Positions 14,448-26,429 are shown, counted from the first letter of the stretch. The stretch is DNA of 64,000 bases from Nonomuraea coxensis DSM 45129 (GCF_019397265.1 NZ_CP068985.1:1-64000); one strand, 5' to 3'. Notes: generated from the letters alone by a model not told the origin. Numbers and translations are program-made.

Positions 14448-14569
14448 ACGGGTCCAGGAGTGAGAGTTTCACTCGCTCTCGGCGTTTCACCCGGTCGATC
14501 GAGAGGCTAAGGTGTCGGCAGTTGAAGATCACATAGGGCTGGCAGTAGCTCTCGGGCGATGGAGTGGCC

Positions 14570-15763
14570 ATGGGAAGCCGGACCGTGCTGGCTAAGGCGA
14601 GAACGTTGGCGATCGCAACGGGGGCGTTGCTGTTCATCGGACCGCTGAATCCGTCAGCAGGGCGGGCGACCCCTGACTTTCGCCTCGCATCTGCCCAGCA
14701 GATCGCCCCAGCAGCTAAGGAGGCCGCGTCGCGGGCAGAAGTACCTGCCCTTGGTACGCCCATCGGCAAGCCCATGAAGGGTCACACGGATCGCGTTGAG
14801 GCGGTGGCGGTGGGCAAGCGCAGCGATGGCAAACCGGTCATCGTCTCCGGTGCCTATGACAAGACCGTACGGATTTGGGACCTGAACACTGGCAAGGCCC
14901 TCGGAAGACCCCTCATAGGCCACAAGGGTGAGGTCTACGACGTCGCCATCGGCAAGCGGAGCGACGGGACGCCGGTCATCGTCTCCGCTGCCGCCGACGG
15001 CATCCGGCTCTGGAACCTGAACACCGGGAAGCCGCTTGGAAAGCCCCTCAAGACGCGTAGCGGGCTCATCTATGCGGTGACGACCGGCCGGCGGAGCAAC
15101 GGAACGCCGGTCATCGTGTCCAGCGGTGATGCCCTGACCAGGGACGTCGAGATCTGGAACCTAAACACGGGAAAACTTATCGGCAAACCGTCCGTCAACC
15201 CCTTCGCGTTCACGGTCACTCAGCTGGTTACCGGCAAGCGCAGCGACGGCACTCCGGTGTTCGTCACGGGGGCGACCAACGGCAGGGCGCGGATCTGGAA
15301 CATGAACACCGGCAAGCCACTGAGCGGATCTCTCAGCCGATGTGGCACCTGTCTGGTGGAAGGACTCGCGGTCGGCAAGCGGAGTGACGGCACTCCCGTG
15401 GCTGTCTCCGGCGACATTTCGCCCTATCCTGCGACGGATGGCAGCGTTCCACGGAGTTCGATCCGGATCTGGAACCTGGACACCGGAAAGCCGATCGGCG
15501 ACTCCATCACCGTTAAGAGCGAGGCCAGCATCGAAGTAGTGGTCGGGAAGCGAAGTGACGGCTCCCCGGTCATCGTCTCCGGCGACGACGACGGCAACCT
15601 GTCAGTATGGGACCTGGACACAGGAGAGCGCATCGGTGAACCTCTCACCGGGCACACCCGTCCGATCGTTGCCCTGGCGACAGGGCAGCGTAGCGACGGA
15701 ACCCCTGTTGTCATCTCCAGCGGCTTGGACAAGACCATTCGGGTGTGGAGTTTGGGCGCGTGA
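14570..15763 (+). CDS. Secreted WD40-repeat beta-propeller protein
   Basis: This protein of about 397 residues has a signal-like N-terminus (hydrophobic TLAIATGALLFIGPL) and about seven WD40 repeats, each with a GKRSDGTPVIVSG-type strand and a W-D/N-L-x-TGK turn (IWDLNTGK, LWNLNTGK, VWDLDTGE). It probably folds as one propeller and works as a protein-binding scaffold outside the membrane; its partner is unknown. ATG 14570 has GGAG 5 nt upstream. It is cargo of the tRNA-Ile island and sits divergent from the broken integrase. Confidence 0.85.
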   Translation: MGSRTVLAKARTLAIATGALLFIGPLNPSAGRATPDFRLASAQQIAPAAKEAASRAEVPALGTPIGKPMKGHTDRVEAVAVGKRSDGKPVIVSGAYDKTVRIWDLNTGKALGRPLIGHKGEVYDVAIGKRSDGTPVIVSAAADGIRLWNLNTGKPLGKPLKTRSGLIYAVTTGRRSNGTPVIVSSGDALTRDVEIWNLNTGKLIGKPSVNPFAFTVTQLVTGKRSDGTPVFVTGATNGRARIWNMNTGKPLSGSLSRCGTCLVEGLAVGKRSDGTPVAVSGDISPYPATDGSVPRSSIRIWNLDTGKPIGDSITVKSEASIEVVVGKRSDGSPVIVSGDDDGNLSVWDLDTGERIGEPLTGHTRPIVALATGQRSDGTPVVISSGLDKTIRVWSLGA

Positions 15764-15880
15764 GACTCTGCCGGACTGAGTGACAACCGCGGCTGACGGC
15801 CGCGAACGCTGACGGACGTTGGCAGCCTCCTTAACCAGGTCACGGCATCGGATTTGATAAGTGCAATCTCTGTTCGGGTG

Positions 15881-15924
15881 CCTGATAAGGAAGAGGTCCC
15901 AGGTTCAGGTCCTGGTAGCCCCAC
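15881..15924 (+). repeat. attR: partial tRNA-Ile 3' half
   Basis: It repeats 43 of 44 bases of 11752-11795. The 5' half of the tRNA is absent, so this is not a working tRNA gene but the right boundary of the island. Confidence 0.8.
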
Positions 15925-15943
15925 CCAGTGTGATCAGTCAACA

Positions 15944-15977
15944 GGCCGCTATCCGATCTTCGGATGGCGGCCGTTTT
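15944..15977 (+). terminator. Duplicated tRNA-Ile terminator at attR
   Basis: GGCCGC (15944-15949) pairs with GCGGCC (15967-15972), followed by GTTTTG. It resembles the hairpin after the intact tRNA-Ile and marks the extent of homology beyond attR. Confidence 0.5.
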
Positions 15978-16377
15978 GTTGTCCGCCGTTCCGAGCCTCC
16001 GTCTTCGGGGACGTACACGGCCCTGAAGACGTCGGTTCTGCGTAGGGGCGGGCGATTTCCTGGCGTGCCTGACTGAGCGCTGGATATATCCGGCGTATAC
16101 CCGGGGTGCATACGATCCCGCATCGTCTGAGTTGGTCGCGCCGCGACAGTCGCGGCCACTCGGAGTGGGACGAGATCTGGCGGGTGCAGTGGTGGCCGAT
16201 GCCGGCAGGGTGGCGCGCTCGACCGCTCACCGGACGGTCCGCGTCATCACCTGCTCATCCCAGAAGGTCCGGGGGCAGGAAGCGCTGCAGCCGGTCAGGG
16301 AGTTCGCTGCCCGGCCGAGCAGTTCTCGTCGTGGATCACGATCTACGGCTGCCATGTCATCACGGGGGGCGATCAAC

Positions 16378-17316
16378 GTGCTCAACATCAGGTTCACCGC
16401 GGCCGACCTGCGCCGGATCACTCTGGCGCCGGGTCCGAACGACGTGATGGAGACCGTGCTCAGCGTGCGCCCGCAATCAGGCCCGTGGCGATCGCGCCGG
16501 CGGATCAACGGCCGTCAGTCGGCCCAGGCGGGTGTGCTCGCGGAGTTGGTCCGCGCAGAGGGCTTCTTACCCGACTTCCTGGTGCAGCCGGACTGCCACG
16601 ACCTCGCCTCCGGGATCGAGCGGATCGGCCAGACGCCCGACGCCCAACTGTTCGCCGACCTGAGCCTGGTGGCCGGCTCCAGCGGTACGAGCCGTTGGTT
16701 CCGTCAACTGGCGGAAGGGGCCGCGGGGGCGCGGCAGACGCTGATGAACGATCTGCGGACCTGCTCCACCGCATCGCTGGCACCCATGATGCCGCGCATC
16801 AGGACCGCTGCCGCCGCAGACCGGTCTCTGCGTGCCGAGACCCTGCTGCGCGGCGGCATCGACGCCCTACTCGCCACGCTCAACGTCAGGTGGCACTGGG
16901 ACCCTCCCACGCTGCGGATCCCGTCCCGTTACACCTACGAGGTCGAACTGTGCGGACGGGGATTGCTGCTGATCCCGTCCTACTACGCGGTGACGCCTGT
17001 GCTGACGTATCGGCCCGGCGATTCCACTGTGCTGATGTACCCGATGCACCGCGGCGATGCCCCCGTGACAGCCGCGGACACTCTCGGGCCACTGCTCGGC
17101 CGCACCCGGGCGGCGGTGCTGGCCGCCCTGCGCGATCCGGCCACGACCACCGCGCTGGCGCAGCGCGTCGGGATCTCCCTCGCCTCGGTCAGCGGGCACA
17201 CCACCGTGTTGCGCAACGCCGGCCTGATCTCCACGACACGGATCGGCGGGGCCGTCCTGCACGCGCTGACCCCGCTGGGCACGGCTCTCGTGGAGGGTGA
17301 TCCGGCGGCGCGGTAG
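16378..17316 (+). CDS. ArsR-like winged-helix transcriptional regulator
   Basis: This protein of about 312 residues starts with LNIRFTAADLRRITLAPGPN, typical of a large actinomycete regulator family, and ends with a winged helix: RAAVLAALRDPATTTALAQR followed by ISLASVSGHTTVLRNAGLI. The central part is an unassigned ligand or dimerisation region. GTG 16378 follows a GGGGGGC sequence by 7 nt and matches the family start; the frame is open further upstream. No target is evident. Confidence 0.75.
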   Translation: MLNIRFTAADLRRITLAPGPNDVMETVLSVRPQSGPWRSRRRINGRQSAQAGVLAELVRAEGFLPDFLVQPDCHDLASGIERIGQTPDAQLFADLSLVAGSSGTSRWFRQLAEGAAGARQTLMNDLRTCSTASLAPMMPRIRTAAAADRSLRAETLLRGGIDALLATLNVRWHWDPPTLRIPSRYTYEVELCGRGLLLIPSYYAVTPVLTYRPGDSTVLMYPMHRGDAPVTAADTLGPLLGRTRAAVLAALRDPATTTALAQRVGISLASVSGHTTVLRNAGLISTTRIGGAVLHALTPLGTALVEGDPAAR

Positions 17317-17350
17317 CCGCGGACGAGTGGCGCCAGGCTGCCCCCGTGCC

Positions 17351-17380
17351 GGGCCAGGCGCGCCGGTGTGCGCCTGGCCC
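17351..17380. terminator. Bidirectional hairpin between convergent genes
   Basis: GGGCCAGGCGC (17351-17361) pairs perfectly with GCGCCTGGCCC (17370-17380) across an 8-nt loop. It lies between the ends of the regulator and the secreted-protein gene and can serve both. Confidence 0.75.
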
Positions 17381-17401
17381 CGGGGAAATGCGGCTGAAGT
17401 A

Positions 17402-17788
17402 TCAGCGGCAATTGACGGCGTCGTTCACGCCGTTGCCGTTCTCGTCGGTGCTGATGAATCTCAGATTGTCGTTCGCCATCCATCCGTACGTGGACGTGCC
17501 CGCCACGCGGACCCACCACCAGTAATTCCCGTAGGCGTTCCTGTAGAGGCACTGGTAGTAGACCAGCGTCGACTTGGTGAGGAGGCGGACATTTCCGCAG
17601 TGGGCGTACGGGGCCGTCTTGAGGTTGAAGTCGCCCCGCATGGTGCCCGAGCCCTCTCCGTTGCCCCCGTGGGGCGGGCTCACGCAGCTCGGAGCGGCTG
17701 ACTGCGCCTGTGCGGCGGATGCCGGGGCGAACAGGACGGCCGACGCGAGAACAGCGGCAGCCGCCCCGCCCGCGAATTTCGTGAACAT
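17402..17788 (-). CDS. Small secreted SH3-like protein
   Basis: This 128-residue protein has a clear signal peptide with likely cleavage after ASAAQAQ. The mature part carries four Cys (SCVSP, AHCGNV, YQCLY, VNCR) and aromatic-rich strands (YYQCLYRNAYGNYWWWVRVAG, STYGWMANDNL) resembling secreted bacterial SH3-like or SH3b proteins. An extracellular cell-wall-associated role is plausible but unproven. Confidence 0.75.
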   Translation of the reverse strand: MFTKFAGGAAAAVLASAVLFAPASAAQAQSAAPSCVSPPHGGNGEGSGTMRGDFNLKTAPYAHCGNVRLLTKSTLVYYQCLYRNAYGNYWWWVRVAGTSTYGWMANDNLRFISTDENGNGVNDAVNCR

Positions 17789-17908
17789 GCGATACGCCCT
17801 TTCGACGATACGTTTTTCCTGGGGTTTTGACCGGTCGTCGTCGGCAGCGAGCCTCGCATGTTCCGCAAAAATCGGCGATGCCTTTCGGTCGTGAATTGAA
17901 GGCCCAGC

Positions 17909-18979
17909 TCAGCGGGTCCTGGTGGTGGCGGGGGTGTGGCCGGCTGCCGCGAGGGTCTGGACGATCTGGTCGCGTACGGGGCGGGGCGGGGTGGGCAGGA
18001 GGGCGGGCAGGTCGCTCTCCCCGGCCTGGAGGTTGCCGGCGATGACGTTGGAGAAGGTCGAGAGCGTGTGCGTGACCTGGTAGGGCTCCAGGCCGAGGCC
18101 GGTCAGCGCCTCGCGGGCGGCGGACAGCGGGATCGGCTGGTAGCGGACCGGCCGGTTCAGCGCGTCGGCGAGCGCCTCGGCGAGGTCGTCGCCGCCGACC
18201 GTCTCGACGCCCTCCAGCTCGTACGTCCGGCCGGCGTGCCGGCTGCGGCGGCCCGCGGCGAGGTCGTGCTGGATTTCCGCCGTCACCCGGACGGCGACGT
18301 CGGCCAGGTCCTCCCTCGCCACCGTGGACATCCGTCCGGCGCCGAGGGCGGCGGCGAACACGCCGGTCTCGGCGGCGGTCGCGGCGCCCAGCGCGGCGAG
18401 CCCGGCCGGGATTTCGGCGTAGAGGCCGTTGCGCAGGATGGTCACCTCGAACGGGGCCGCGGCCAGGCGGGCTTCGGTCCAGCGGTGCGGCGGGGCGATC
18501 GTCAGCGGCTCGCCCGACCGGGCGAGGCTGGTGTAGACGACATGCCGGACGCCCGCAGCCTCGGCCGCGTCGGCCACGGCGCCGTGGCGGGCGAGCACCA
18601 CGTCGTCCTCGGCGTAGCCGGCCGAGACGAACACGAGGACGTCCACGTCCCGGAAGCCGTCGGTGAGCGAGGCCGGGTCGTCGAAGTCGATCCGGCGGGC
18701 GGTCACGCCGTCCCCGGAGCGCGTGCCGCCCACCACCGCGGCCCCGCCGCCGGCCACCGCGGCCCCGCCGCCGGCCACCGCGGCCCCGCCGCCGGCCGAT
18801 GCGGCCCCGCCGCCTGCCACCGCGGCCCCGCCGCCGGCCGATGCGGCCCCGCCGCCTGCCACCGTGGCGCCGCCGGCCGCCGCCACCCCGCCGGTCGCCG
18901 GGTCGAGGTCGTAGTGGGCCGACAGGCCGTGGTGGATCAGGCCGCCGAGGCCGCCGGAGATGCCGGTCACGAGAATCAT
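17909..18979 (-). CDS. NmrA-like NAD(P)-binding oxidoreductase with internal Gly-Ala repeat
   Basis: The protein of about 356 residues begins with the Rossmann motif MILVTGISGGLGGLI and continues, after an unusual Gly/Ala repeat block (about residues 32-85), with DFDDPASLTDGFRDVDVLVF and the later NmrA/SDR-like core. It probably uses NAD(P)H as a quinone reductase or redox sensor. ATG 18979 is chosen; the open frame runs upstream but would overlap the divergent HxlR gene. HxlR regulators often control adjacent genes of this kind. The repeat lies where the short linker after the first Rossmann strand is expected. Confidence 0.8.
   Translation of the reverse strand: MILVTGISGGLGGLIHHGLSAHYDLDPATGGVAAAGGATVAGGGAASAGGGAAVAGGGAASAGGGAAVAGGGAAVAGGGAAVVGGTRSGDGVTARRIDFDDPASLTDGFRDVDVLVFVSAGYAEDDVVLARHGAVADAAEAAGVRHVVYTSLARSGEPLTIAPPHRWTEARLAAAPFEVTILRNGLYAEIPAGLAALGAATAAETGVFAAALGAGRMSTVAREDLADVAVRVTAEIQHDLAAGRRSRHAGRTYELEGVETVGGDDLAEALADALNRPVRYQPIPLSAAREALTGLGLEPYQVTHTLSTFSNVIAGNLQAGESDLPALLPTPPRPVRDQIVQTLAAAGHTPATTRTR
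18741..18866 (-). repeat. 21-bp tandem repeat in the NmrA-like gene
   Basis: Six in-frame 21-bp units, differing at one to a few bases, encode alternating AGGGAAV and AGGGAAS heptapeptides; degenerate units flank them. The array is likely to vary in copy number by slippage without breaking the frame. Confidence 0.85.
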
Positions 18980-19061
18980 TCGGTGCTCCCTGATGTTGAC
19001 ATGGGTCAGAACGCGACCGATCATCCGCGCGACGCCCGCGCCACCGTAAGGAGGCACTTTC

Positions 19062-19469
19062 GTGTCAGTGACGAACACGGCGGTAATCCCGCAGGTCAAC
19101 AGCCCCGCCCCGGCCGGGCCGTGTGGTGATGACGACTGCGGGATCCGCGACGTGCTCGACCGGCTCGGGGATCGTTGGACCGTGCTGGTGCTGGTCGAGC
19201 TGGCCAAGGGGACACGCCGTTTCCGGGAGCTGGAACGCGCGATCCCCGGCATCTCGCAGCGGATGCTCACGGTGACCACGAAACGGCTGTGCCGCGACGG
19301 GCTGGTCGAACGTACGCTCTATCCGACCGTCCCGCCGCGGACCGACTACCGGCTCACCGCGATGGGCAGAAGCCTGGCGGACATGGTGTCCGCGCTCGCC
19401 GACTGGTCCCGCGGGCACAAGGACGCCGTCGCCGCCGCCCGTGCCCGCTGGGACCAGCAGCACCCGTGA
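19062..19469 (+). CDS. HxlR-family transcriptional regulator
   Basis: This 135-residue winged-helix protein has the HxlR signature: a Cys near the N-terminus (DDDCGIRDVLDRLGDRWTVLVL), RFRELERAIPGISQRMLTVTTK and YRLTAMGRSL. HxlR proteins often sense electrophiles or oxidants through Cys. GTG 19062 has AAGGAGG 7 nt upstream. It is divergent from the NmrA-like gene with 82 bp between, so it probably controls that gene and itself. Confidence 0.9.
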   Translation: MSVTNTAVIPQVNSPAPAGPCGDDDCGIRDVLDRLGDRWTVLVLVELAKGTRRFRELERAIPGISQRMLTVTTKRLCRDGLVERTLYPTVPPRTDYRLTAMGRSLADMVSALADWSRGHKDAVAAARARWDQQHP

Positions 19470-19482
19470 CGTGCCGGCCGGC

Positions 19483-22950
<3,468 letters not shown>

Positions 22951-23442
22951 CAGATGTCCTTCCGAGGGCTCGCGGCGGACTGACTACACGCACGCCAGAC
23001 GACCTCGGGTTGCGAGCGGGCAGCACGAGGCGTCACAAGGGGAGCGTGGAAGCATGAGCGTACTCGCTCTGTCTGGTTTTGTCCACGCTAACGCAGACCC
23101 ATCCCGCCGGTCGCATCTTCAGGATGACGTACGGAGGTCCGCTTGTCAACCTTCACATCGAGAATCCGGATCCGCGGGTCAGGTGCGGAGCCGTCCGGGC
23201 GGGGCGTCGTCCACAGGCTGTGCATGGACGGGGTCGCGCGGCATCGGCGGCGGCGAAAGGGATTCTGAGCTCCGCACCGATCATCCTGTGGATAGCTGTA
23301 CGTCCGGTCTGTGCTGGGATGACGTGCATGCGGAGCCGGTTTCGGACGCGGTGGGCCCGGGTGAGGGGTTGGCTGGGGATGCGACGTTACGGGGAGTGGT
23401 TATCCACAGGAAGGGTGAGTTATCCACAGTGTGTGGGAAAGG
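22951..23442. other. Gene-free region upstream of the rpoB paralogue
   Basis: The 490 bp between the rpoB paralogue and the PaiB-like gene have no convincing protein-coding frame. They must contain the rpoB promoter near the left side. The main feature is a group of DnaA-box-like sequences between 23079 and 23428, listed separately. Confidence 0.6.
23079..23428. promoter_or_regulatory. Cluster of DnaA boxes
   Basis: Perfect TTATCCACA occurs at 23400-23408 and 23420-23428, 20 bp apart in the same orientation. One-mismatch boxes are TTGTCCACG (23079-23087), TCGTCCACA (23207-23215) and TGTGGATAG (23287-23295, reverse). Outside oriC this is the densest group I noticed. It could bind DnaA as a reservoir or transcription control site; nothing in the sequence proves binding. 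Confidence 0.6.
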
Positions 23443-24096
23443 TCACTCGCCCACCGGCGTGGCCGTTCTCCTGAGCTGCTGCGCCCGCGCGCCCGCGTCC
23501 CTGGGCAGGTCGCGCTCGGCCAGCCCGGCGGCGACGCGCTCGCGGAGCTCGACCGGCTTGTGGCTGTCGTACTTGAACTTGGCGCGGACGCCCGTCACCT
23601 CAAGCCGCAGCCCCCGGATGGCGGACAGCATCTTCCGGTAGGGCCCCTCGTCGGCGGCGACCACGCCGTACCCGCCGTCGGGCTCGTGGTGGGCGAGCTG
23701 GCGGCGCAGGATGTCGGCCTTGCCCTCCTTGTCGTCCACGATCCTGGCCGTGCAGGTGAGCTGCACCGAGGCGTAATAGCTGGTCGGGACGCCGGTGCCG
23801 GGGGAGTCCGCGCGCCAGGTGGACGGGATGAAGGCGTAGTCGTCGTGCACGCTCATCACGACCGTCGGGTGGGCCTCCAGCGCCGCCCAGATCGGGTTGG
23901 GCCGGGCCAGATGCAGCACGATCTCCTCGCCGACGCCGGCGCCGGCGTCGCGGGCGTCCAGCAGGAAGTGGGTCGGCACCACCACGGGCGGGCCGCCGTG
24001 CACGCCGTTCGCCGCCAGCAGGCCGAAGTCGCGCGTACGCAGCCAGGACCGCCACTCGTCCGCGTCGAGAGCCGCGTCCCAAGGATGAATGAGCAC
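23443..24096 (-). CDS. PaiB-like FMN-binding protein
   Basis: This 217-residue protein matches the PaiB/FMN-binding negative regulator family in the split-barrel flavin-binding fold: start MLIHPWD, then FGLLAANG, VVVPTHFLLD, VMSVHDDYAFIPSTW and TSYYASVQLTC. Members are annotated as repressors or as pyridoxamine-phosphate-oxidase-like flavoproteins. It is divergent from a MocR-type regulator with only 35 bp between the start codons, so they are probably co-regulated. The exact reaction is unknown. Confidence 0.8.
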   Translation of the reverse strand: MLIHPWDAALDADEWRSWLRTRDFGLLAANGVHGGPPVVVPTHFLLDARDAGAGVGEEIVLHLARPNPIWAALEAHPTVVMSVHDDYAFIPSTWRADSPGTGVPTSYYASVQLTCTARIVDDKEGKADILRRQLAHHEPDGGYGVVAADEGPYRKMLSAIRGLRLEVTGVRAKFKYDSHKPVELRERVAAGLAERDLPRDAGARAQQLRRTATPVGE

Positions 24097-24131
24097 CCCG
24101 AACTCCTTTGTATTAGTACATAATATCTTTT
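24097..24131. promoter_or_regulatory. Divergent 35-bp promoter region
   Basis: The spacer between the PaiB-like and MocR-like starts is AT-rich, unlike its surroundings, with TTGTATTAGTACATAAT at its core, containing overlapping imperfect palindromes. MocR regulators usually bind such divergent spacers; this is an inference from arrangement. Confidence 0.45.
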
Positions 24132-25460
24132 GTGCTAGAAAAATATCGGATCACCGGCGAGACAGCCAGCGAGCTGGCGACGGCCGTCGAGACCGCCGTC
24201 TCCGAGGGACGGCTGTCACCGGGCGCGCCGCTCCCCCCGATCCGCGAGCTGGCGCGGCAGGCCGGGGTCAGCCCCAGCACGGCGGCGGCCGCCTACCGGC
24301 TGCTGCGCGAGCGCGGCGTCGTCGAGACCGCGGGGCGGCGCGGCACCCGCGTCCGGCCGCGCCCGGCCAGCACCGCCCGCGAGGACATCCGCATCGAGGC
24401 GCCGCCCGGCGTACGCGACCTGTCCCAGGGCAATCCCGACGCGGCCCTGCTGCCGCCCCTGCACGACGCGCTCGCCGCCGCCGCCCGCGCCCACGAGGAG
24501 CGGCCCGCCATGTACGGCACCCACGACGACGCGGACCTGCTCGCCCTGGCCGCCGCCCGTCTGCGCCGCGATGGAGTGCCGCCCGGCGACCTCGCGATCA
24601 CCTCGGGCACCCTCGACGCCGTCGAGCGGGTCCTCGCCACCGCCCTGCGCCCCGGCGACCCGGTCGCCGTCGAGGACCCGGGCTGGTCGTCCCTGCTCGA
24701 CCTGGTCGCGGTGCTGGGCCTGCGGCCGGTCCCGGTACGGGTGGACGACGACGGGCCGCTCCCCGACGACCTCGGCCGGGCGCTGCGGGCCGGCGTACGG
24801 GCCGTCGTGGTCACCGCCCGCGCCCAGAACCCGACCGGCGCCGCCGTCACCGCCGCCCGCGCCGCCGCCCTGCGCGAGCTGCTGGCCGCGCACCCGGACG
24901 TGCTGCTCGTCGAGGACGACCACGGCGACGGCTTCGTGGACGTGCCCCTGCACCCGCTGGCCGGAGCGACGTCCCGGTGGGTGCTGGTGCGTTCGACGGC
25001 CAAGGCGTTCGGCCCGGACCTGCGGCTTGCCCCGGTCACCGGCGACCGGGTCACGCTGGACCGGCTGCGCGGGCGGCAGCGGCTGGCCGTCGGCTGGGTG
25101 AGTCACCTGCTGCAGCGGGCGGTGGCGCACCTGTGGCGTACGGAGGCCGTGGACACGGCGGCCGTGGCGGCCTCGTACCGGGAGAGGCGGGACGGCCTGG
25201 TGGCGGCGCTGGCCGGGCGAGGCGTGCGGGCGCACGGCAGGACCGGGCTCAACGTGTGGGTGCCCGTCGCGGACGAGTCCGCCGCGATCACCCGCCTGCT
25301 GGCCAGGGGCTGGGCCGCCGCGCCGGGGGCGCGCAACCGGGTGCGCACGCCGCCGGCGCTCCGCGTCACCGTCTCCACGCTGCGCCCGGCCGACCTCGCG
25401 CCGCTCGCCGCGGACCTCGCCGCCGCCGTCCAGGCCCCGTCCCGCGGGCGGTACGGCTAG
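24132..25460 (+). CDS. MocR-type GntR/aminotransferase regulator
   Basis: This 442-residue protein joins an N-terminal GntR winged helix (IRELARQAGVSPSTAAAAYRLL) to a fold-type I aminotransferase domain. The PLP region is represented by NPTGAAV, VEDDHGDGF and STAKAFGPDLRLA, whose Lys is the likely PLP anchor. Such proteins sense PLP or amino acid aldimines and control adjacent genes, here the divergent PaiB-like flavoprotein. The start is GTG 24132. The usual EDDYDGEF motif appears as EDDHGDGF. Confidence 0.85.
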   Translation: MLEKYRITGETASELATAVETAVSEGRLSPGAPLPPIRELARQAGVSPSTAAAAYRLLRERGVVETAGRRGTRVRPRPASTAREDIRIEAPPGVRDLSQGNPDAALLPPLHDALAAAARAHEERPAMYGTHDDADLLALAAARLRRDGVPPGDLAITSGTLDAVERVLATALRPGDPVAVEDPGWSSLLDLVAVLGLRPVPVRVDDDGPLPDDLGRALRAGVRAVVVTARAQNPTGAAVTAARAAALRELLAAHPDVLLVEDDHGDGFVDVPLHPLAGATSRWVLVRSTAKAFGPDLRLAPVTGDRVTLDRLRGRQRLAVGWVSHLLQRAVAHLWRTEAVDTAAVAASYRERRDGLVAALAGRGVRAHGRTGLNVWVPVADESAAITRLLARGWAAAPGARNRVRTPPALRVTVSTLRPADLAPLAADLAAAVQAPSRGRYG

Positions 25461-26053
25461 GCGCCCGGCACCGCCTGCCGCGAGTGCGCGGCCATCAGGT
25501 GGTCCACGAGCGCGAGCAGCACGTCACGGCTCGCCCGCCGGTCACGGGCGTCACACAGCACGAGCGGCACCTGCGGGTCGAGGTCGAGCGCCTTGCGGAT
25601 CTCCTCAGGCGCGCGGTCCCTGACGCCGTGGAAGCAGTTCACGCCCACGACGAACGGGATGCGGCGGCTCTCGAAGAAGTCGATCGAGGCGAAGCTCACG
25701 TCCAGCCGCCGGGTGTCGACCAGGACGACCGCGCCCATCGCGCCGTTGACCAGGTCGTTCCACATGAACCAGAACCGCTCCTGGCCGGGCGTCCCGAACA
25801 GGTAGAGGACCAGCTCGCGGCTGATCGTGATGCGCCCGAAGTCCAGCGCGACGGTGGTGCTCGTCTTGCCGTTCAGTCCCTCCAGGTCGTCGACGCCGAC
25901 GCTGGCGTGGGTCAGGTACTCCTCCGTGCGCAGGGGCGCGACCTCGCTCACCGCGCCCACCAGGGTCGTCTTGCCGACCCCGAAACCGCCGGCGACGAGG
26001 ATCTTCACTGCCAGGGGAGCGGTGTCCCCGTGGTCAGAGTTCGCGTAACCCAT
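25457..26053 (-). CDS. Conservon GTPase CvnD-like
   Basis: This small Ras-like GTPase of 198 residues has P-loop GGFGVGKTT at 22-30, a switch region TTVALDFGRI and FGTPGQERFWFMW. It is the fourth element of the conservon, a membrane-associated signalling set in actinomycetes that resembles a eukaryotic G-protein system. It overlaps the preceding DUF742 gene by 20 nt. The NKxD-type specificity motif is replaced by VGVNCF, common in this family. Confidence 0.9.
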   Translation of the reverse strand: MGYANSDHGDTAPLAVKILVAGGFGVGKTTLVGAVSEVAPLRTEEYLTHASVGVDDLEGLNGKTSTTVALDFGRITISRELVLYLFGTPGQERFWFMWNDLVNGAMGAVVLVDTRRLDVSFASIDFFESRRIPFVVGVNCFHGVRDRAPEEIRKALDLDPQVPLVLCDARDRRASRDVLLALVDHLMAAHSRQAVPGA

Positions 26054-26429
26054 CCCTCACCGCCTTGAGGATCTCCATGTCGGGAAGGCCGTTCGCGTGC
26101 GCGAAGGCCATCGGAGGCCGGGCGCGCAGTTGCCCGGTCTCGATCAGGTCGCCAATAAGGATCTTGGTCACGGACACCGGCAGGTCCAGCGCGGCGGCCA
26201 CCTCGGCCACCGCCATCGGCCGGCGGCACAGGACGGCGATCTCCCGGTGCTCCGGCTGGAGCCGGCGCGGGCCGCGAGCCGGCTCATGGAAGGTGTCGGA
26301 CACCGTCGTCACGAGAGTGATCAGCGCGAGGTCGTCCCGCTCGGGAGCGGTGCGCCCGCCGGTGATCGTGTAGGGGCGGACGAGGGTTTCGTCGGCGTCG
26401 TCGTCGAAACCCTCCGTCCAGTGTTTCAT
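26034..26429 (-). CDS. Conservon DUF742 protein CvnC-like
   Basis: This 131-residue protein has the DUF742 pattern: LVRPYTITGGRT near the start, then HREIAVLCRRPMAVAEVAAALDLPV and VTKILIGDLIETGQL, a winged-helix-like core. It is the third conservon component and may connect the roadblock protein and the GTPase. The start ATG 26429 overlaps the cvnB-like stop, and its 3' end overlaps the GTPase gene, so translation is coupled along the operon. Confidence 0.9.
   Translation of the reverse strand: MKHWTEGFDDDADETLVRPYTITGGRTAPERDDLALITLVTTVSDTFHEPARGPRRLQPEHREIAVLCRRPMAVAEVAAALDLPVSVTKILIGDLIETGQLRARPPMAFAHANGLPDMEILKAVRDGLREL

Larger units (their letters stand above)
11752..15924. mobile_element. 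Decayed tRNA-Ile genomic island (about 4.1 kb)
   Basis: The 3' end of tRNA-Ile is repeated 4,129 bp downstream (43 of 44 bases identical), the mark of site-specific integration into a tRNA gene. Between the copies lie a methyltransferase, an IS transposase, a tyrosine integrase broken by frameshifts and a secreted WD40 protein. The integrase is dead, so excision would need an enzyme from elsewhere. Similarity beyond the core, including a terminator, shows that both repeat copies carry extra flank. Confidence 0.75.
15764..16377. other. Gene-free stretch containing attR
   Basis: This region of about 600 bp contains attR, a copy of the tRNA-Ile terminator, and a short inverted repeat (CGTCTTC near 16002 with GAAGACG near 16035). 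Open frames here have no recognisable protein signature. The right end probably carries the promoter of the regulator starting at 16378. Confidence 0.5.

Noticed and set aside
15850..15924. Second tRNA-Ile gene
   Set aside because: Only the part from the anticodon loop to the 3' end is present; the 5' acceptor strand and D arm are missing, so it is an attachment-site copy.
18741..18866. CRISPR array
   Set aside because: Units are adjacent with no spacers and stay in frame inside a protein gene; it is a coding tandem repeat.
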